From positions 41,548,663 through 41,612,662 of the forward strand of contig CM076943.1 of assembly GCA_039566865.1 (NCBI GenBank): a stretch of 64,000 bases of DNA, given 5' to 3'. A model generated the notes under the pieces. The model searched no databases and was not told the origin of the DNA. It worked only from the letters and a program-made list of their open reading frames with translations. Origin of the DNA: Aurelia coerulea (taxonomy: Eukaryota; Cnidaria; Scyphozoa; Semaeostomeae; Ulmaridae). This document shows positions 1 to 11,549 of this stretch, in pieces. Numbering within the stretch: position 1 is the stretch's first letter; each line of letters starts with the position of its first letter. The position numbers and the translations under genes were made by a program.

Positions 1-185
1 CTTTGCCTTAGGTTTCCCAGTGCTTTCACCTGCACCCCCCTTCTGCTCCTTGGAGTACATCTTGAATCTCTTGTAACTGATTTTCAAGCAGTGACTCGAA
101 TTATTGACGAATTTGCACAATCCGGTCATTTACATCTTCTTGCTGCTTTTTGGAATTAGGGTCTTGTATTCCCAGGTTCCGGTGT

Positions 186-599
186 CTATTCCCTGTTTCT
201 TGGTCTTCTATTCCCAGGTTCCGGTCTACCTGTTACCAATCCTGAGGTTCCTGGTTCCTGATCCACTATTCTGGTCTGCAAAATATCATCGATCCCTAAT
301 CCCGTTCCTCCAGGACCGTTCCCGTTCTGCAAATCATCACTTCCGTCTTCACTTTGGTCTTCGTAGTCATCCCCCTGTCTAAAGAACCTAAGCCATTCGT
401 TCAAATTCTTCACATTTTCCGCTTCAGTATTTTGATCGAGGGAATCCCCCACAAAGTCACGTATTTGTCTAAGCAATTTTCGATTGTTTAAATCGTCAGT
501 TTGGGCTGTATCAAGTCCAATATGGCTAGAAAAATCACGCAAAAGTCTGTTCATCTGTGCTAAACAGCAACAGGTCCAGGGCTTCATACGTTTCCTCAA
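186..599 (-). CDS. unrecognised acidic ORF, possibly repeat-derived
   Basis: An open frame of about 137 codons on the minus strand. It begins with a non-ATG codon, so a true start is not defined; an ATG in another frame lies just upstream and would need a frameshift or splice to join it. The middle looks helical (RDFVGDSLDQNTEAENVKNL). The C-terminal half is acidic and then rich in Gly/Pro/Arg. I recognise no domain. It could be the N-terminal part of a gag-like or other transposon protein, or a chance ORF. No poly(A) site or splice site was identified that would settle this. Confidence 0.25.
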   Translation of the reverse strand: MRKRMKPWTCCCLAQMNRLLRDFSSHIGLDTAQTDDLNNRKLLRQIRDFVGDSLDQNTEAENVKNLNEWLRFFRQGDDYEDQSEDGSDDLQNGNGPGGTGLGIDDILQTRIVDQEPGTSGLVTGRPEPGNRRPRNRE

Positions 600-1144
600 C
601 CATAATCGACAAATGATTCAGGCCTCCCACTCACAAAATAAACACGATCAAAATGTTCTCGAAATGGCCTATCAAAACATCAAAACCAACAACGGGCAAG
701 AATAAACACACAAGAATCGAGAATTTCAACGAGAAAACAACACAAATTTCATTGCATGCGGAAGTATCATGAAAGTAATCGAATCGAATTAAATCGAGGA
801 AATTCGACAAAAGCAGATATTTTCACTCACATCCCATAGCAGCGCTGTGCAAACCTCTTTCTCTCCTCGGCTTCTGAAACGTTGGGTGCCAAGAAATGTA
901 ATAGCCCTGCCTGGCACATTAGAGCTATACATTTAAATAAAAAGAAACACCAACTTCGGAGAATCTTCACTCGCTATTTCATCATAATTTATACACATAT
1001 ATCGTGCTCGCAGTTCGTAGCGTTAGCCTTCCCTTGAATCGTCTGATCCTCTCATTCAAATCGGGGGGTCGCGTTATAAACAATTAGTACACTCAAATTT
1101 ATTTCTTAGATGTCCACAGTCGCAATACTCTCCTTGCAACCAGG
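600..1144. other. no recognised feature
   Basis: AT-rich sequence without a convincing ORF, splice-bounded exon or terminal repeat. I see nothing to annotate in it. Confidence 0.5.
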
Positions 1145-1668
1145 ATGTTATTCAGCGAATAAGGGCAATAAAAGAAAAATTTCATTCTAGTCTCTATCCA
1201 AACTGCATATCTAAATGGAAAAGACTCAATCCTGAAATTAGGCTTGCATCATCTGTTGCTGTTTCAAATCAAACCTACTATCAATAATTTGTCCCCCTGC
1301 AACATCTGTCTTTGCAACTCATGACCCAATAGGGTTATCGTATCTTTCGCAAAAAAGAGTCGGTCTCAGTAAATTCAATTTTCACAAATTCAAGTACAAT
1401 TTTAGGATACCATAAATCCAATGTGTTCTACGAATAACGATATTGAGGATACAGAGCATTTGTTGCTGTCTTGCCCTTCTTTTGACAACCATCAACGAGA
1501 TCTTCTCGCTGTCATTTCAGTAGCATTGCGACCATTTGTTCAAATCAACAGCTTTTCAGACAACGTTCTGATATAACCTTTACTGTATGGTGATGAAGAC
1601 CTTTCTAGTGACGTTAATAAACATATACTCCAACTGACTCTAACTCCAATTCTAAACTTCAGTTTCAC
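1145..1668 (+). pseudogene. LINE ORF2 C-terminal remnant
   Basis: In broken frames this encodes a degenerate copy of the C-terminal tail of the intact LINE at 29.3-33.3 kb. Matching words include the FYPNC-like segment, a THDPIGLSYL-like segment, the Cys-containing INPMC...DTEHLLL.CPSFD segment and LLYGDEDLS. Stops and small indels are scattered through it, so it is a dead 5'-truncated copy. The CxxC/H/C spacing is the zinc-knuckle-like tail seen in this LINE type. Confidence 0.7.
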
Positions 1669-1920
1669 ATTTCATAGTCATTGAGTCCCTTTGCTTCGTT
1701 CTCGTTTGCTTGTAAGTTTTTTACATTGGATGTTAGGCACATTGTGCAAAAATCCATCCAATCCGAAATTTTATCTTCAGATCATCTACTTTGTGGAAAA
1801 GACCTAATTGCATGGGTTGATGATCCGCAGCGACGGGGAATTTGGATGGGGAGCAGTGACGGCAGTATTTGTTTTTGTTGTAAATTCGCTCGACCGGGGT
1901 CCTGTTGTTCATCATTATCG

Positions 1921-3272
1921 CCTACCGGAGGTCCAAAAAAAGCGCAACGGATTTGATCAGGACTAGCGACAAGAATTTAGGTCCAATCAAGGGCGCCTAC
2001 CTTGTATGAACTGTGTTTATTCCCAGTACTGTAGAGTAACTGGTGTCCTGTGACCCAGTGCAGAGAGTGTCCTAGAACCGTACCGTGACCCAGCAGTACA
2101 CAGAGTCAGTCCTCTCAAGGTCAAAATGACGTATGAATAATTTTGTGGTTTCAAATTCCGGTGTTTATGTAACACGAGATCAACTGTTATAAGATCTGGC
2201 CACAGGGAATCAGACAGCGTGGGGTTTGATTGGTCAACACTAACAGACATTAGAATTGAAAATCAACAGGACCAGGTCATAGGACACCAATTACTACGCG
2301 TACAGTACCGGGAATAAACACACTTCCTACAAGGTAGGCGCCCTTGGTCCAATCAATCCATAGTGATTTTTATATAATCCTCGATAGCTAACTTGAAGAT
2401 AGATACCTTGATTGATGATATTGGTGCATTGAAAGTTGGAATATTAATTTTGAAAGTCCAAATTTGCCTGAACCTGCAAACCAGAGCTTGTGGCTTTTAG
2501 CTTAAACTGCAAAGGCGCTATTTTGGTGAATCTCCTGAATTACCGTGAAAAAGGAGAATAAGCATCATTCCGAGGAAAATTTTTCAATAGAAATTCAATC
2601 AAATTCATCAATTTTGTCCTGAAAAGACAGCTTTTTTTATGCTTCGATAGTTTCGAAGAGTTAGCATCCGTCTCATAAAAGAAAGAAATCCGCAAATTAG
2701 TTTGTTTTGGTGTGAACAATTAATGAATGCCTGCAATCTTCATGACTTTAATGAAATGCATTTTACATAATCTTTCTTCGAATTATCACGAAAAAAGAAA
2801 TAAAATTTATCCTAGGGAAAATTATCCATGGATAAGATCCTCGAAAATGCTCATTCCTGCTTGGCTCTTTTGCAGGTGCACTATGATTGAAGAAATATAT
2901 TCCTTTGTGAAGTTTCCCTTTGGCATTGTTATGTTTGTCAAGTTTTAGCTTTCAAATTTCAATTTAAATAAGTGCCTAAACATGTGCTCTTTAGCATGCT
3001 CACACTACTACACTTTGTATATGACCGAGGGAGATTCCTCAAGCACGTTTTCAGTTAGGCCAAAAGCCGAAACCTCTGGTTTGGAGATGGAAGCAAATTT
3101 GAACTTTCAAGATTGATATTCCAACTCTCCATGCAGCAACATTAACAAACAAGGTATCTATCTTCAAGTTAGCTATCGAGGATTATATCAAAAATTATTT
3201 TGGATTGATTGGACCTAAATTCTTGTCGCTAGTCCTGATCAAATCCGTTGCGTTTTTTTTGGGACACCCGGT
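1921..3272. mobile_element. foldback DNA element with long inverted arms, TA target
   Basis: The left arm starts TACCGGAGGTCCAAAAAAAG and the right arm ends as its imperfect complement in TTTTGGGACACCCGGTA. The arms continue inward for about 200 bp, for example GACTAGCGACAAGAATT on the left and its complement near 3210-3230, and AGCTAACTTGAAGATAG near 2390 with its complement near 3165. The GGGTGTCCCAAAAA-type end and TA flanks fit a Tc1/mariner-type non-autonomous element. The interior (2480-3080) has no transposase. The left arm carries a younger MITE. Confidence 0.7.
1989..2345. mobile_element. MITE nested in left arm of foldback element
   Basis: A 357-bp element with inverted ends AAGGGCGCCTACCTTGTA and a shared GTGTTTATTCCC segment. 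It is flanked by a direct 9-bp duplication GGTCCAATC (1980-1988 and 2346-2354). Removing it restores the continuous inverted arm of the surrounding element, so it inserted later. No coding capacity. Confidence 0.8.
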
Positions 3273-3352
3273 ATATTAGCCCAAATTTTGCCCGACATAC
3301 AAAGTGAAATCAGCCTTAGTATCTATCAGTAAAAATTGTTTGTTTGTATCTC

Positions 3353-3380
3353 TTTTGTTTGTTTGTTTGTTTGTTTGTTT
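3353..3380. repeat. (TTTG)n microsatellite
   Basis: About seven tandem copies of TTTG, next to the 3' side of the minus-strand gypsy remnant. Confidence 0.9.
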
Positions 3381-3692
3381 ATCCACTTATTTTATATCAA
3401 TTATTTACATCTAGCTTACTATATACAATTTGTCATATTCGTTGTGGTTGTATATAATAATTCTAGTTCAGTTACACGTTCTCTATGTTAATGACTACGG
3501 AGTTTCCATGGCCTCCTGCACTCCGTGGTGTCGCCCTTGTAGTGTAGAAAAGTAGTTCGTACGTAGTTGAAGAGTCCACAAATAGAGAACGAGTTACACA
3601 CATCTATAGACGTGCTTCTGTCACTTCAGTGTTACATCATAATAACCTCGTTTTCAAACAGCCTCGTCTAGAACATTACATTCATCCACTAA

Positions 3693-4945
3693 TTAACAAA
3701 ACAAAACATGACATGACACAATTAATAAAGTACACATAACATAGTTCTTTTGTGTCTGTTGCATTGTTAGGTCAAAACTCAGTTTGAAAGTTTCATCTCT
3801 GTATCTAGCTGGGGCTTGTATTATTCTCACCGGTCTCTCTATTGGCACTCTATCCTCTGCTTCATTTGGTGGAACAACATTTTCTTCTCTTTCATCAGTG
3901 TCAGGTGAAAGTGGCTGTGGCTGTGTGGTATAATCTCTTTCGCACCTTGACTTGTTCTCCTCAAGCCTTTGTAGCTTCTTGAAAAATGTAATATGTCTTG
4001 TGATGGTTCTTGTGGCATTTCTGGCTGTAACTAAACTGCCTTTCCTCTTCACAACAATCATCGTCTCACTGTTGAAAAGTATGGTTTTCTTGTTAAGCTT
4101 TGCTTGTCGACACAAAACTGTGTCCTCTATTTTAATGTGTAGTTCTTTTACATAACTCTTGCTGTCTGCGTTCTGCTTCATTGTTTCTTTGCTCCTAACA
4201 TCCTTTGTACGCACCTCTCTGTCATAGAGCAATATTTTCTTAATGGTAGGTGCTGGAAGGCGCGTCTTGTATCTTCGTCCATTGAAAAGGAGTCTGGCTG
4301 GAGAATGCTTGCTTTGTCATTGTGTGTGGAGTACCTCTGTATGTCCTCAGGTATTTCTGTAATTCCTGTCTCCAGTTTGGACGCTCTTCTGTGGAGGAAC
4401 GAAAGACTTTTCCTAGGTTTTTCATAAAGTTTTCGACCATGCCATTCGCCCATGGTGCATATGGTATTTTCTTTCTGTGCTCAAAACCCAAATATCTTGC
4501 ATACGATTTGAATTCCTCACTGCTATATGGTGGCCCATCGCACTTGCTATTTCATCTGGGATTCCTAATATTGAGAGAATTTTGTCCATTGCTGGTATGA
4601 CTGCTACACCAGACGTTGAACGCACGATTTCGACCATAGGAAATCTGGAGTACAGGCATTGTACAACCAGCAGCTATTCACCCGTGTCTAATGGACCATA
4701 TAGGTCTGTTGTAAGTTTTAACCATGGTTCTCTGAGTAGTTCTGTTGGCTTGAGTGGCTCTTGCTGATGGACATCTGTATTTGCTTGGCACGCCATGCAT
4801 TGTGCAATTTCTGTTTCAACCATCTTATCTAATCCAGGAAACCACAAATGCATGCGTCAGTATTGCTTTGTTCTCACAACACTTTGATGTCCCTCACGAG
4901 CAAGGGTTGTCACTGACTGCCAAAGGCAGATGTAGGGCTGTGACC
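3693..4945 (-). pseudogene. Ty3/gypsy-like integrase region, 5'-truncated and frameshifted
   Basis: Minus-strand frames encode, in order, an integrase zinc finger (EGHQ... then CMAC, H2C2 type, about 4880-4790), the rve core (VEIVRSTSG, then a PPYSSEE-like region, then PYAPWANGMVENF with the typical conserved Asn/Glu segment, about 4640-4400) and a C-terminal domain (RTKDVRSKE ... ILFNSETMIVVKRKGS) ending at a stop near 3693. Successive ORFs change frame at least twice (about 4490, 4240), so it is not functional. Gag, protease, RT and RNase H are absent. A 3' LTR would lie between about 3400 and 3690, but without a second copy its edges cannot be set. Confidence 0.8.
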
Positions 4946-5269
4946 TTTCACAAATAAGTAAATAAGTTTATTTGGTACCCCCGTGTTTGGACAGACATAC
5001 GTCAAACAGATTATTAGCTGAGATTGCTGTTGCTAAAATCAATCATGTGGATGCCTGTATTCAGAAAATAAGATTATTCTTTTACAACGTTCGCGTCGAA
5101 TCGAAGTCTGTAGCTTTTAAGTGGAATTTATCGTTATGTTCGGCTAAGTTTGTCTGGTTTTTCTTGTCGAACCTGCGCATAATTATCAGTAACAGCAACG
5201 AAACAAGAGTTACACTGACAGGAACAACAATTCTGCAACCTCTGAGAACTAGGCCATTCACTACTGATA

Positions 5270-5303
5270 TAGCCTGCGTGCAGACTTTACTTTCCACTGC
5301 GTC
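5270..5303 (+). repeat. solo end of a TAGCCTG-type DNA element
   Basis: The stretch TAGCCTGCGTGCAGACTTTA and the next dozen bases are identical to the terminal inverted repeat of the complete element at 26074-28011. Similarity stops at about 5303. No matching right end is visible, so this is a truncated or rearranged copy. Confidence 0.7.
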
Positions 5304-5390
5304 CCTTCAAAGGGCTCCGTCGCCAATTTGCAAACAAATCTATAAACACCATTGTTTTATGCGCGTTTCCATTTTCTTCTGCAGCTTGTG

Positions 5391-6485
5391 TGGTGGCTTC
5401 ATGCAAGTCACAGGAAGCCGAGGCGGTTGATTGAACGATAATTGTTATACCTTTGTGTCTTATTTGTTGCAGTTCTCTACGGCTATATTGTGTTTCCTTT
5501 GTTGACTTCTGTATTGCGTAGTTGTTCGAATACGAGAGTTCGATGTGAAGTAGCAACGCCGTACTATACAAATAGTACAAGGACTGAAACTCTTCTTCAA
5601 GCAAAGTTCAGTAAATTGTTTTGTCTTTGCTCGCAATCCGCCATCCAAAGACCAAATTCTGAAGGTAACATATCAAAATGTTCTTCTTTCATTGAACCAT
5701 ACTTTCCAATACTTTGTTTCTTCGTTTACAACACGGGGATGGGGGGGTTCTTGGCCAAATTTCGGGTAGGGTCTGCCGCGAGCATCTTCAAAAGGGTACC
5801 GTTGGCTAGACTAATTTTTACGAAAATGGTACCCTTGGCTAGACCAATTTGACCATTGTCTGAACCAATTTTTACGAAAATGGTACCCTTGGCTAGACCA
5901 ATTTTGACCTTTTCCTCGACCAACATTGTCAAATTTGTGCCAAATATGATATCATAACCGTTCGCTAGACCAATATTGTCAAAAATGATACCCTTGGCTA
6001 GACCGTTGCTGGCCCAAATTGCAAAAAGTATACCCTTGGCTAGACTAGAAGTCCGAAAAAGTATACCCTTGCTCGCGGCACATCCCCAGGTACTTTTACT
6101 ATGGAAGAACCCCCCCCCCCCCATGGTTTATAATTTGTGAAATGCATAAATCTGCCACTTCTTCGATGCAAGTCTCGTCAAATTTACTTTCTCTCTATGC
6201 TTGCACCATCGAACGATAACAGAGATATCGAATTTCGAATGTTTTCGCCGACCAGCGTCGCATTGCTCTACAGAGGGACCTCCCATTTCTCAGTTGATGA
6301 ACAAAAGCCGAAGCATCGCTTTCTGTAGCCTGGCAGGGGGACCCTGCATACATCCTATGGAAAGCAATGCGACGCTAGTCGACGAAAACATTCGAAATTC
6401 GAGTTACAATTATCCTGTCTGTTTTGTAGTTTTAAACTTATCATCGTTCAATCAACCGCCTGGGCTTCCTGTGCGAAAGCCACCA
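5391..6485. repeat. inverted-repeat (foldback) region
   Basis: Arms of about 50 bp, 5391-5440 (CAGGAAGCCGAGGCGGTTGA) and 6439-6485 (its complement with two changes), enclose about 1 kb. Inside are a word-repeat MITE (5739-6123) and a separate hairpin whose arms lie at 6228-6267 and 6362-6401 (TCGAATGTTTTCG and complement). Probably one non-autonomous element with later insertions. Its outer ends were not resolved. Confidence 0.55.
5739..6123. mobile_element. word-repeat MITE, copy A
   Basis: Left end ATGGGGGGGTTCTT and right end AAGAACCCCCCC...CCAT form a G-run/C-run inverted terminus. The subterminal words TCTGCCGCGAGC (left) and GCTCGCGGCACATCCCC (right) mirror each other. Between them lie about seven degenerate copies of a phrase combining TTGGCTAGACCAATTT, ACGAAAATGG and TACCCTT. 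Same architecture as the elements near 20.4, 24.3, 39.8, 50.9 and 59.1 kb. A target duplication is only approximate (GTTTACAAC against GTTTATAAT). Confidence 0.65.
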
Positions 6486-7481
6486 AAAATCAACTGTGAA
6501 AAATCCACTTATATCAGAGAAATCATAACAGATATTAACGCCTAGTTTGTTTCTCTGTGAAGTACACAAAAATATCCTCAAAATAATACTATTATTCTGA
6601 GAAAAAAAGATAAAATCTGTGTGATATTGACTTTAAAAACTGCAAAATCACTGCTTGACAAAAATATTGAGATTTTGAGACGGAACCCCAAACCCGGTGC
6701 AGCCTTAGATACCAGGCGGTAGTAAAATTTCCATACATCGGTGCAGTTACGAGATGTGCCTTTTTTGGAGTGCCTTTTTACGCAGAAAATGAATCTTAGG
6801 GGGTCATTCTTGGTAAGATCGAAAGTAGCTGTAAAGTTTGTGGTATCATTTTTTGGTACCTCCCTCACCTCCTGGTAGGATCACATAATTTGTGGGTAAC
6901 ATTTCAAAAATTGTTCTTCGGGATATTTGATTTAATCTGATTTCATGCTCTTGACTAAATTTTTGGATTTTTATCACAATTATTGACTAATTATTTGATG
7001 TTAATGTTTAGGAATTTCTAGGGTATGCATTTTCTATGGCCTGCTACCTATAATGTCTGGGTTATGCGTTTTGGAAAATGTATGATCTTCAGGGTGTGAT
7101 TTCACATGTCAAAATGGCAAACAGATGCCATCTGCCTATTTTTCAAATTGCCCACTTGGCTAAAGTATGGTGAAAATCATTATCTTGCATTATTCTTAGC
7201 CCTATGAATAAGAAAAATTGATAAATCAATCGCTCGAATCGTTGCAGAGCCAGACAAATATTAGTGAATGGGGTTAAAGTCCAACATTTTGAGACTGGGG
7301 GCATGACAAAAAACCTTAGGTATGGTGTTGTGGAGGGGGTGGGGGTAAAAAGCAGAGACAGACTTGGAAAGCTCATTATACGTTATTATTACAGACATGG
7401 CTCACCTAGTAACTGTAAAGTATCTTTCACTTTGGAAATCAAGTATGAAGCTTCTTAATTTTTATTATTTTCTCTTTGCAG
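6486..7481. other. no recognised feature (intron or upstream of the MAM exon)
   Basis: AT-rich sequence without a recognisable exon. Earlier exons of the MAM/ShKT gene would be expected upstream of 7482, but none could be picked out here or further left. Confidence 0.4.
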
Positions 7482-7596
7482 TTCCACCTAGGAATAAAAA
7501 CTGGTATTGCACCGTATTCAGATATTGCCATCGATGATATCTTAATTGAAAATGGGAAATGTGGCCAGCAAAAAAAGCCCAATGTTGTTACTGCCG
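7482..7596 (+). CDS. MAM-domain C-terminal exon of the MAM/ShKT gene
   Basis: The acceptor is TCTCTTTGCAG before 7482 and the donor G|GTAAGT follows 7596, giving an exon of 115 bp (phase 0 in, phase 1 out). The encoded piece reads FHLGIKTGIAPYSDIAIDDI, then ENGKCG. This matches the end of a MAM domain: a beta strand, a short Gly-rich loop, the DIA(I/L)DDI signature and the last cysteine. MAM domains occur in secreted and cell-surface proteins, including meprin-type proteases. The preceding MAM exons were not found. The outgoing phase 1 matches all ShKT exons downstream, which is the main reason to join them into one gene. Confidence 0.75.
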
Positions 7597-7726
7597 GTAA
7601 GTATGGCCTAAAACACTTCAGTTTTCTTCTTAGTTCTGTCAATTATGTGTATCGAAATTATTGAGGTGGCTGATATGTAGGTCTATCTCATATCCTCTCT
7701 CAAAGACCCAATGCACACCAAGTTCG

Positions 7727-7774
7727 GGTCAGGTCAGGTCAGATCAGGTCAGGTCAGGTCAGGTCAGTTCAGTT
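7727..7774. repeat. (AGGTC)n microsatellite
   Basis: About nine tandem, slightly degenerate copies of AGGTC, directly before the 5'-truncated LINE fragment. Confidence 0.9.
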
Positions 7775-9240
7775 CTTGGATGAAAATGCTCTCGTCCTTA
7801 TTTACTCTTATCTAAAACGGCGGAAGCAGTCTGTGAGAATCAACAACACGTATAGCTCTTTTCAAACTATTTTATCAGGTGAACCTCAAGACTCTGTTTT
7901 TGGGCCCCATTTTAGTCAATTTTTACATAAACGATCATTTTCTGTTTATCAAACGAGCGACATTACATAGTTATGCTGATGATAATACTCTAACTTATTT
8001 TTCCAAGACTCTATCAAATTTGATTGCGGTGCTGGAAGAAGAAGCTGGAGTTGCTTTGACTTGGCTAAAACAAAATCAAATGATAGCTAATGCAGAAAAA
8101 TCCCATGCACTCGTCATTAGAAAGGATCAAACGAATACAAGTGGAGAAAATTTCAACATCTAAGGAAAAATAATCAAGTCAGAAGAAACGGTTAAATTGC
8201 TAGGTGTTCAACTAGATTGTAAACTGCACATTGAACAGCATATCTCTGAACTTTGCAGAAAAGCCGCGTCACAACTCAATGTTTTAACCCTATAGTGGTT
8301 GGGCTATCTGACACGTCTTATTTTGGTTGGGGGGGACGCAAAAAAAACCCCCCTACCTAACTCTTGACTGAAAATAGATAGAGCAACCAGATTTAGTGTA
8401 CTAATAGCCCTAGGCATGTACTTTATGAATATATAAAAATTAACCAAACATTAGCCGTCATTATTGCTTGCGTCAGCATTTTCCTTTGTGTGGTCAAGAA
8501 AAGTGGCAAAATCGGTCAAAATCAGGAAAAATGCGATAAAATTTTTTTTGGAGCACAATTTCCATCCAAACATTAAAATTATGATAGCATACATCAAATA
8601 GCACTACCCTGCAAAATATCTTTGCAAAATTTTGCAATTTTGCTAATCCTGACAGAGTTATAACAAAAAGTCTACTAGGGGGGGGGGGCAAATTTGCCCC
8701 CCCAACCAAAATAGGGTTAAAAAGACTGAAACAATATATTGGCTTTAATGAAAAGAAGCTTCTTGTCCAGAGCTTTGCATATTCAAATTTTGATTATTGT
8801 CCTCTAGTGTGACATCTGTACCAAAAATTGAGAAGATTCAAGAACGTGCCCTTAGATTTGTACACAACGATCACCTTAGTTCATATGGCGACTTACTTTC
8901 CAAATCAGAAAGGTGTACTATGCATGTTTCCCATCTAAGAGTTCTCTGCATAGACGTTTTTAAGACTTTAAACAATTTAAACCCCGCTTTCATCCACGAT
9001 ATTTTCGAAATAAAATCTTCCAAGTACTCATTACGTAACTCCAATGAGTTACAGCATTATAGACCAAATCAAGTTACCTTTGGATCCAATAGCCTTCGAT
9101 CATTGGGACGTCAGATCTGGAAGACACTGCCAAATTAAATGAAATCGGCCGAAAACCTAAACAGTTTTAGAAATATGATAAGGAAGTTGGATGGCCCAGA
9201 CTGTAAATGTAGTGCCTGTCAATATGTATCTATGAAATAG
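7772..9240 (+). pseudogene. LINE reverse transcriptase C-terminal fragment, interrupted
   Basis: The plus-strand frames carry the RT catalytic box SYADDNTL, then LNAEKS-like (IANAEKSHALVI), KLLGVQLDCKLH, then (after an insertion) SFAYSNFDYCPLV, KIQERALRFVH and a C-terminal GPDCKCSACQ tail. This is the usual order for CR1/L2-like LINEs. There are frameshifts and stops (for example near 8160 and 8811), and the element is 5'-truncated. A piggyBac-like MITE at 8288-8720 splits it. Removing that MITE restores a continuous frame (NVLKRLKQ). Confidence 0.85.
8288..8720. mobile_element. piggyBac-like MITE in LINE fragment, TTAA duplication
   Basis: The flanking TTAA sites are 8284-8287 and 8717-8720. 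The termini are CCCTATAG...ATAGGG with a subterminal TTTTGGTTGGGGGGG and its complement CCCCCCCAACCAAAAT. With one TTAA removed, the LINE frame around it reads through. It has no transposase. Confidence 0.85.
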
Positions 9241-9302
9241 TTTTATTTATTTAGTTACATTATCACACTACCGTAAACATATTTTATTTATGTAATTATA
9301 TA

Positions 9303-10277
9303 CAGGGTGTCCCCAAAAAGTGTCCGACTTTTAAATTTGAATAAAGCGGACAATATTTGATATATATGAACCATTCTGGTATTATTTAAAAGCTGAGACG
9401 TATAAGTGTCTTTTGAGTCTATTGCAGTTCAAATTGGATAAATACTAAGAAACCAGGGGGTTCTCAAATTTATAGCTAATTTTTTGCATGTTTTCTTCCC
9501 CTTTTCTCTACTGATGTCTATATTTACAGTGATATTTACTGTTTGAAAACAAAACTAGCCCTCCTCTTAGTGGAGAAGAAGGTTTCAAATTTCTTTCTTT
9601 GAACATGAGTTACTCAATTTACCAGAAATCTAATTGCTACCACAGGTAGGGAGGTACGTTGTTTCAGATAACGCAGCAATGCACAATGTCGAAATTGACC
9701 TGGAAATGTACAGAGATGGAGAAAAGAAGAGTATTGCCTTGTTTCTAATGAATGCTTGAATAAATTTGCAAATGCCATCAAAGAAACTGCTTAATGGCAT
9801 GAGACGCATTCAATTCCAAAGCGTAAAATCTGCATAACGGACCAAACCGTGACAAAGTTGATATGTTCACTGCAAACAGGCTAGAAAAACTGTGTTCTTC
9901 GTAGGTAAGTTTTAGGTTGTCCCCCTCCCCCCTCCCCCGTCTTATGAGATTTGGAAATTTTGTAGCTTTAAATGAATTACGTTTCTCAAGTTTCTAAAAG
10001 TACTTAAATTGTTCTTTCTGGACTATCTAGACAAGTCTTTTTAGAAACTAGAATGGCATTGGAGAATAGTAAAGTGAAGAGTGAAAAATACTTAAACATT
10101 TGCGTGAATTTTAAGGAACCTCTTGGTTTCCTAAAAAGTCCCAATTTCAAACAGTAACAGATTCAACAAAACATTACATGTTTCAGCTTTCAAAAAATGC
10201 CCAAATGGTTTATATACATCAAATAGTCTCCGACATATTGAAATTTAATAGTCGGACACTTTTTTTGGGACACCCTG
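9303..10277. mobile_element. Tc1/mariner-type MITE, 975 bp
   Basis: The ends CAGGGTGTCCCCAAAAAGT and ACTTTTTTTGGGACACCCTG are inverted, and AGTCGGAC continues the repeat. Both ends are flanked by TA. The interior is AT-rich and has no ORF. The end sequence resembles the elements at 48730 and 1921 but differs at several bases. Confidence 0.85.
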
Positions 10278-10289
10278 TATATCCATCGA

Positions 10290-10960
10290 TTTAGATTAGT
10301 TTACTTTGTATATCTATATATAGTAAAGGAGAGTGAGTACATAATCGATATAAAATAATTTGACAAAATAATTTGACAACATTGTGGATAAAACAACCGC
10401 TAATCAAGATCAATCTAGAAATTACATACAACGGATAAACAGTTCAATTAAAGTTTGCTGCCGGACGTATGGAAAGAACTCACAAGGAGATATCTTGGCC
10501 TATGCCCGATTTGACGTGTAGAAAGCGTTATCTTTTTTATTCGACTCTAAAATGCAGTTTTTCAGCTTATTTGTGAAGGATGGCTTATTTGGTAACTTTT
10601 TTATACGCAACGGCAGAGAATTCCAAATTTTAACGCCTTCAGAAATAATCGACCTTTGCTTGTATTTTGTGAAGACCAGAAGGAAGAGAAGTTGTCATAT
10701 GAAGATTGCCTTGTCTCGTGAGGATGACATATATTTGTTTTGATGAAAAAGTCATTGAAAATATCATTACTGTTTTCATGATAAATATCAAACTTGAATT
10801 TAGCCACTTCAAGTTCACACATGTTATCAAAATTAACATATTATATTTTTTGAATAGTGGTTCACTATGAACTTGGTATTTAGCAAAATCGATTATCCTA
10901 ACTGCTTTACGAAGACTACATTTCAATGGTTCCAAATTAGTTTTATAAGCATTACCCCCA
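10290..10960 (-). pseudogene. LINE RT C-terminal remnant
   Basis: Minus-strand frames give LRKAVRIIDFAKY, PLFKKYNML, CELEVAKFKFDIYHENSND, HPHETRQSSYDNF and, in another frame, a KIWNSLPL-like segment. This is the post-RT tail common to LINE ORF2 proteins (recombination of the thumb/connection region with the short helical tail). Several frameshifts (about 10640, 10800) show it is dead. It lacks the RT palm. Confidence 0.7.
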
Positions 10961-11549
10961 GTTTAGTATCCCAGGGGGGCACTCAGCACATACGCATACA
11001 AGGGTTCAATCCGATAAATTTTCAGGCAATCTAAAAATATCAGTTTAATTTCATTGCAACCAAAAAATATCAGCTCATTCTATAAATTGACATCTGTAAA
11101 CGAACATAAAAGCTCCTGAAACAAATTAAAATGAGGCCAAGATTGCATCTAACGAACCTTGAAATATCATTTTGACTATATTTGATGCCCAAAAGTATCA
11201 TGGCCATGATTTCAGTTAATTTAGAGCCAAACATATCAGTTTGGCAATATCTGACCTAAAGGTATTGGACTTACGTCCCCGTATGTTGTTTTGTTTTGTT
11301 TTGTTTTTCTTGTTTTTGTCTAGTTTAGCCACAGGGAGCCCCCATAAAAAGTAGTAAGAAAGCAAACAAAATGCGGCTTCTGCGAGTTTAGCTGCAAGGA
11401 AAGGCAAACGGAAATAGCGATACACTTAAAGGTAGGGTTTGTGTATACATTTTATTGAACAATAAACATCTTATTTCCCCTCACCCATGATCATATGTCC
11501 AAAAGCCACACATGCTCTCCCTTAAATGTTTCAAAATCTTACCTCACAG

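Noticed and set aside
104..382. Plus-strand ORF of 92 codons
   Set aside because: Overlaps the minus ORF and a repeated TTCCCAGGTTCCGGT-type stretch; no domain or start context.
5082..5604. Overlapping ORFs with hydrophobic segments on both strands
   Set aside because: No splice context, frames disagree and the region is an inverted-repeat element; no membrane protein gene is supported.
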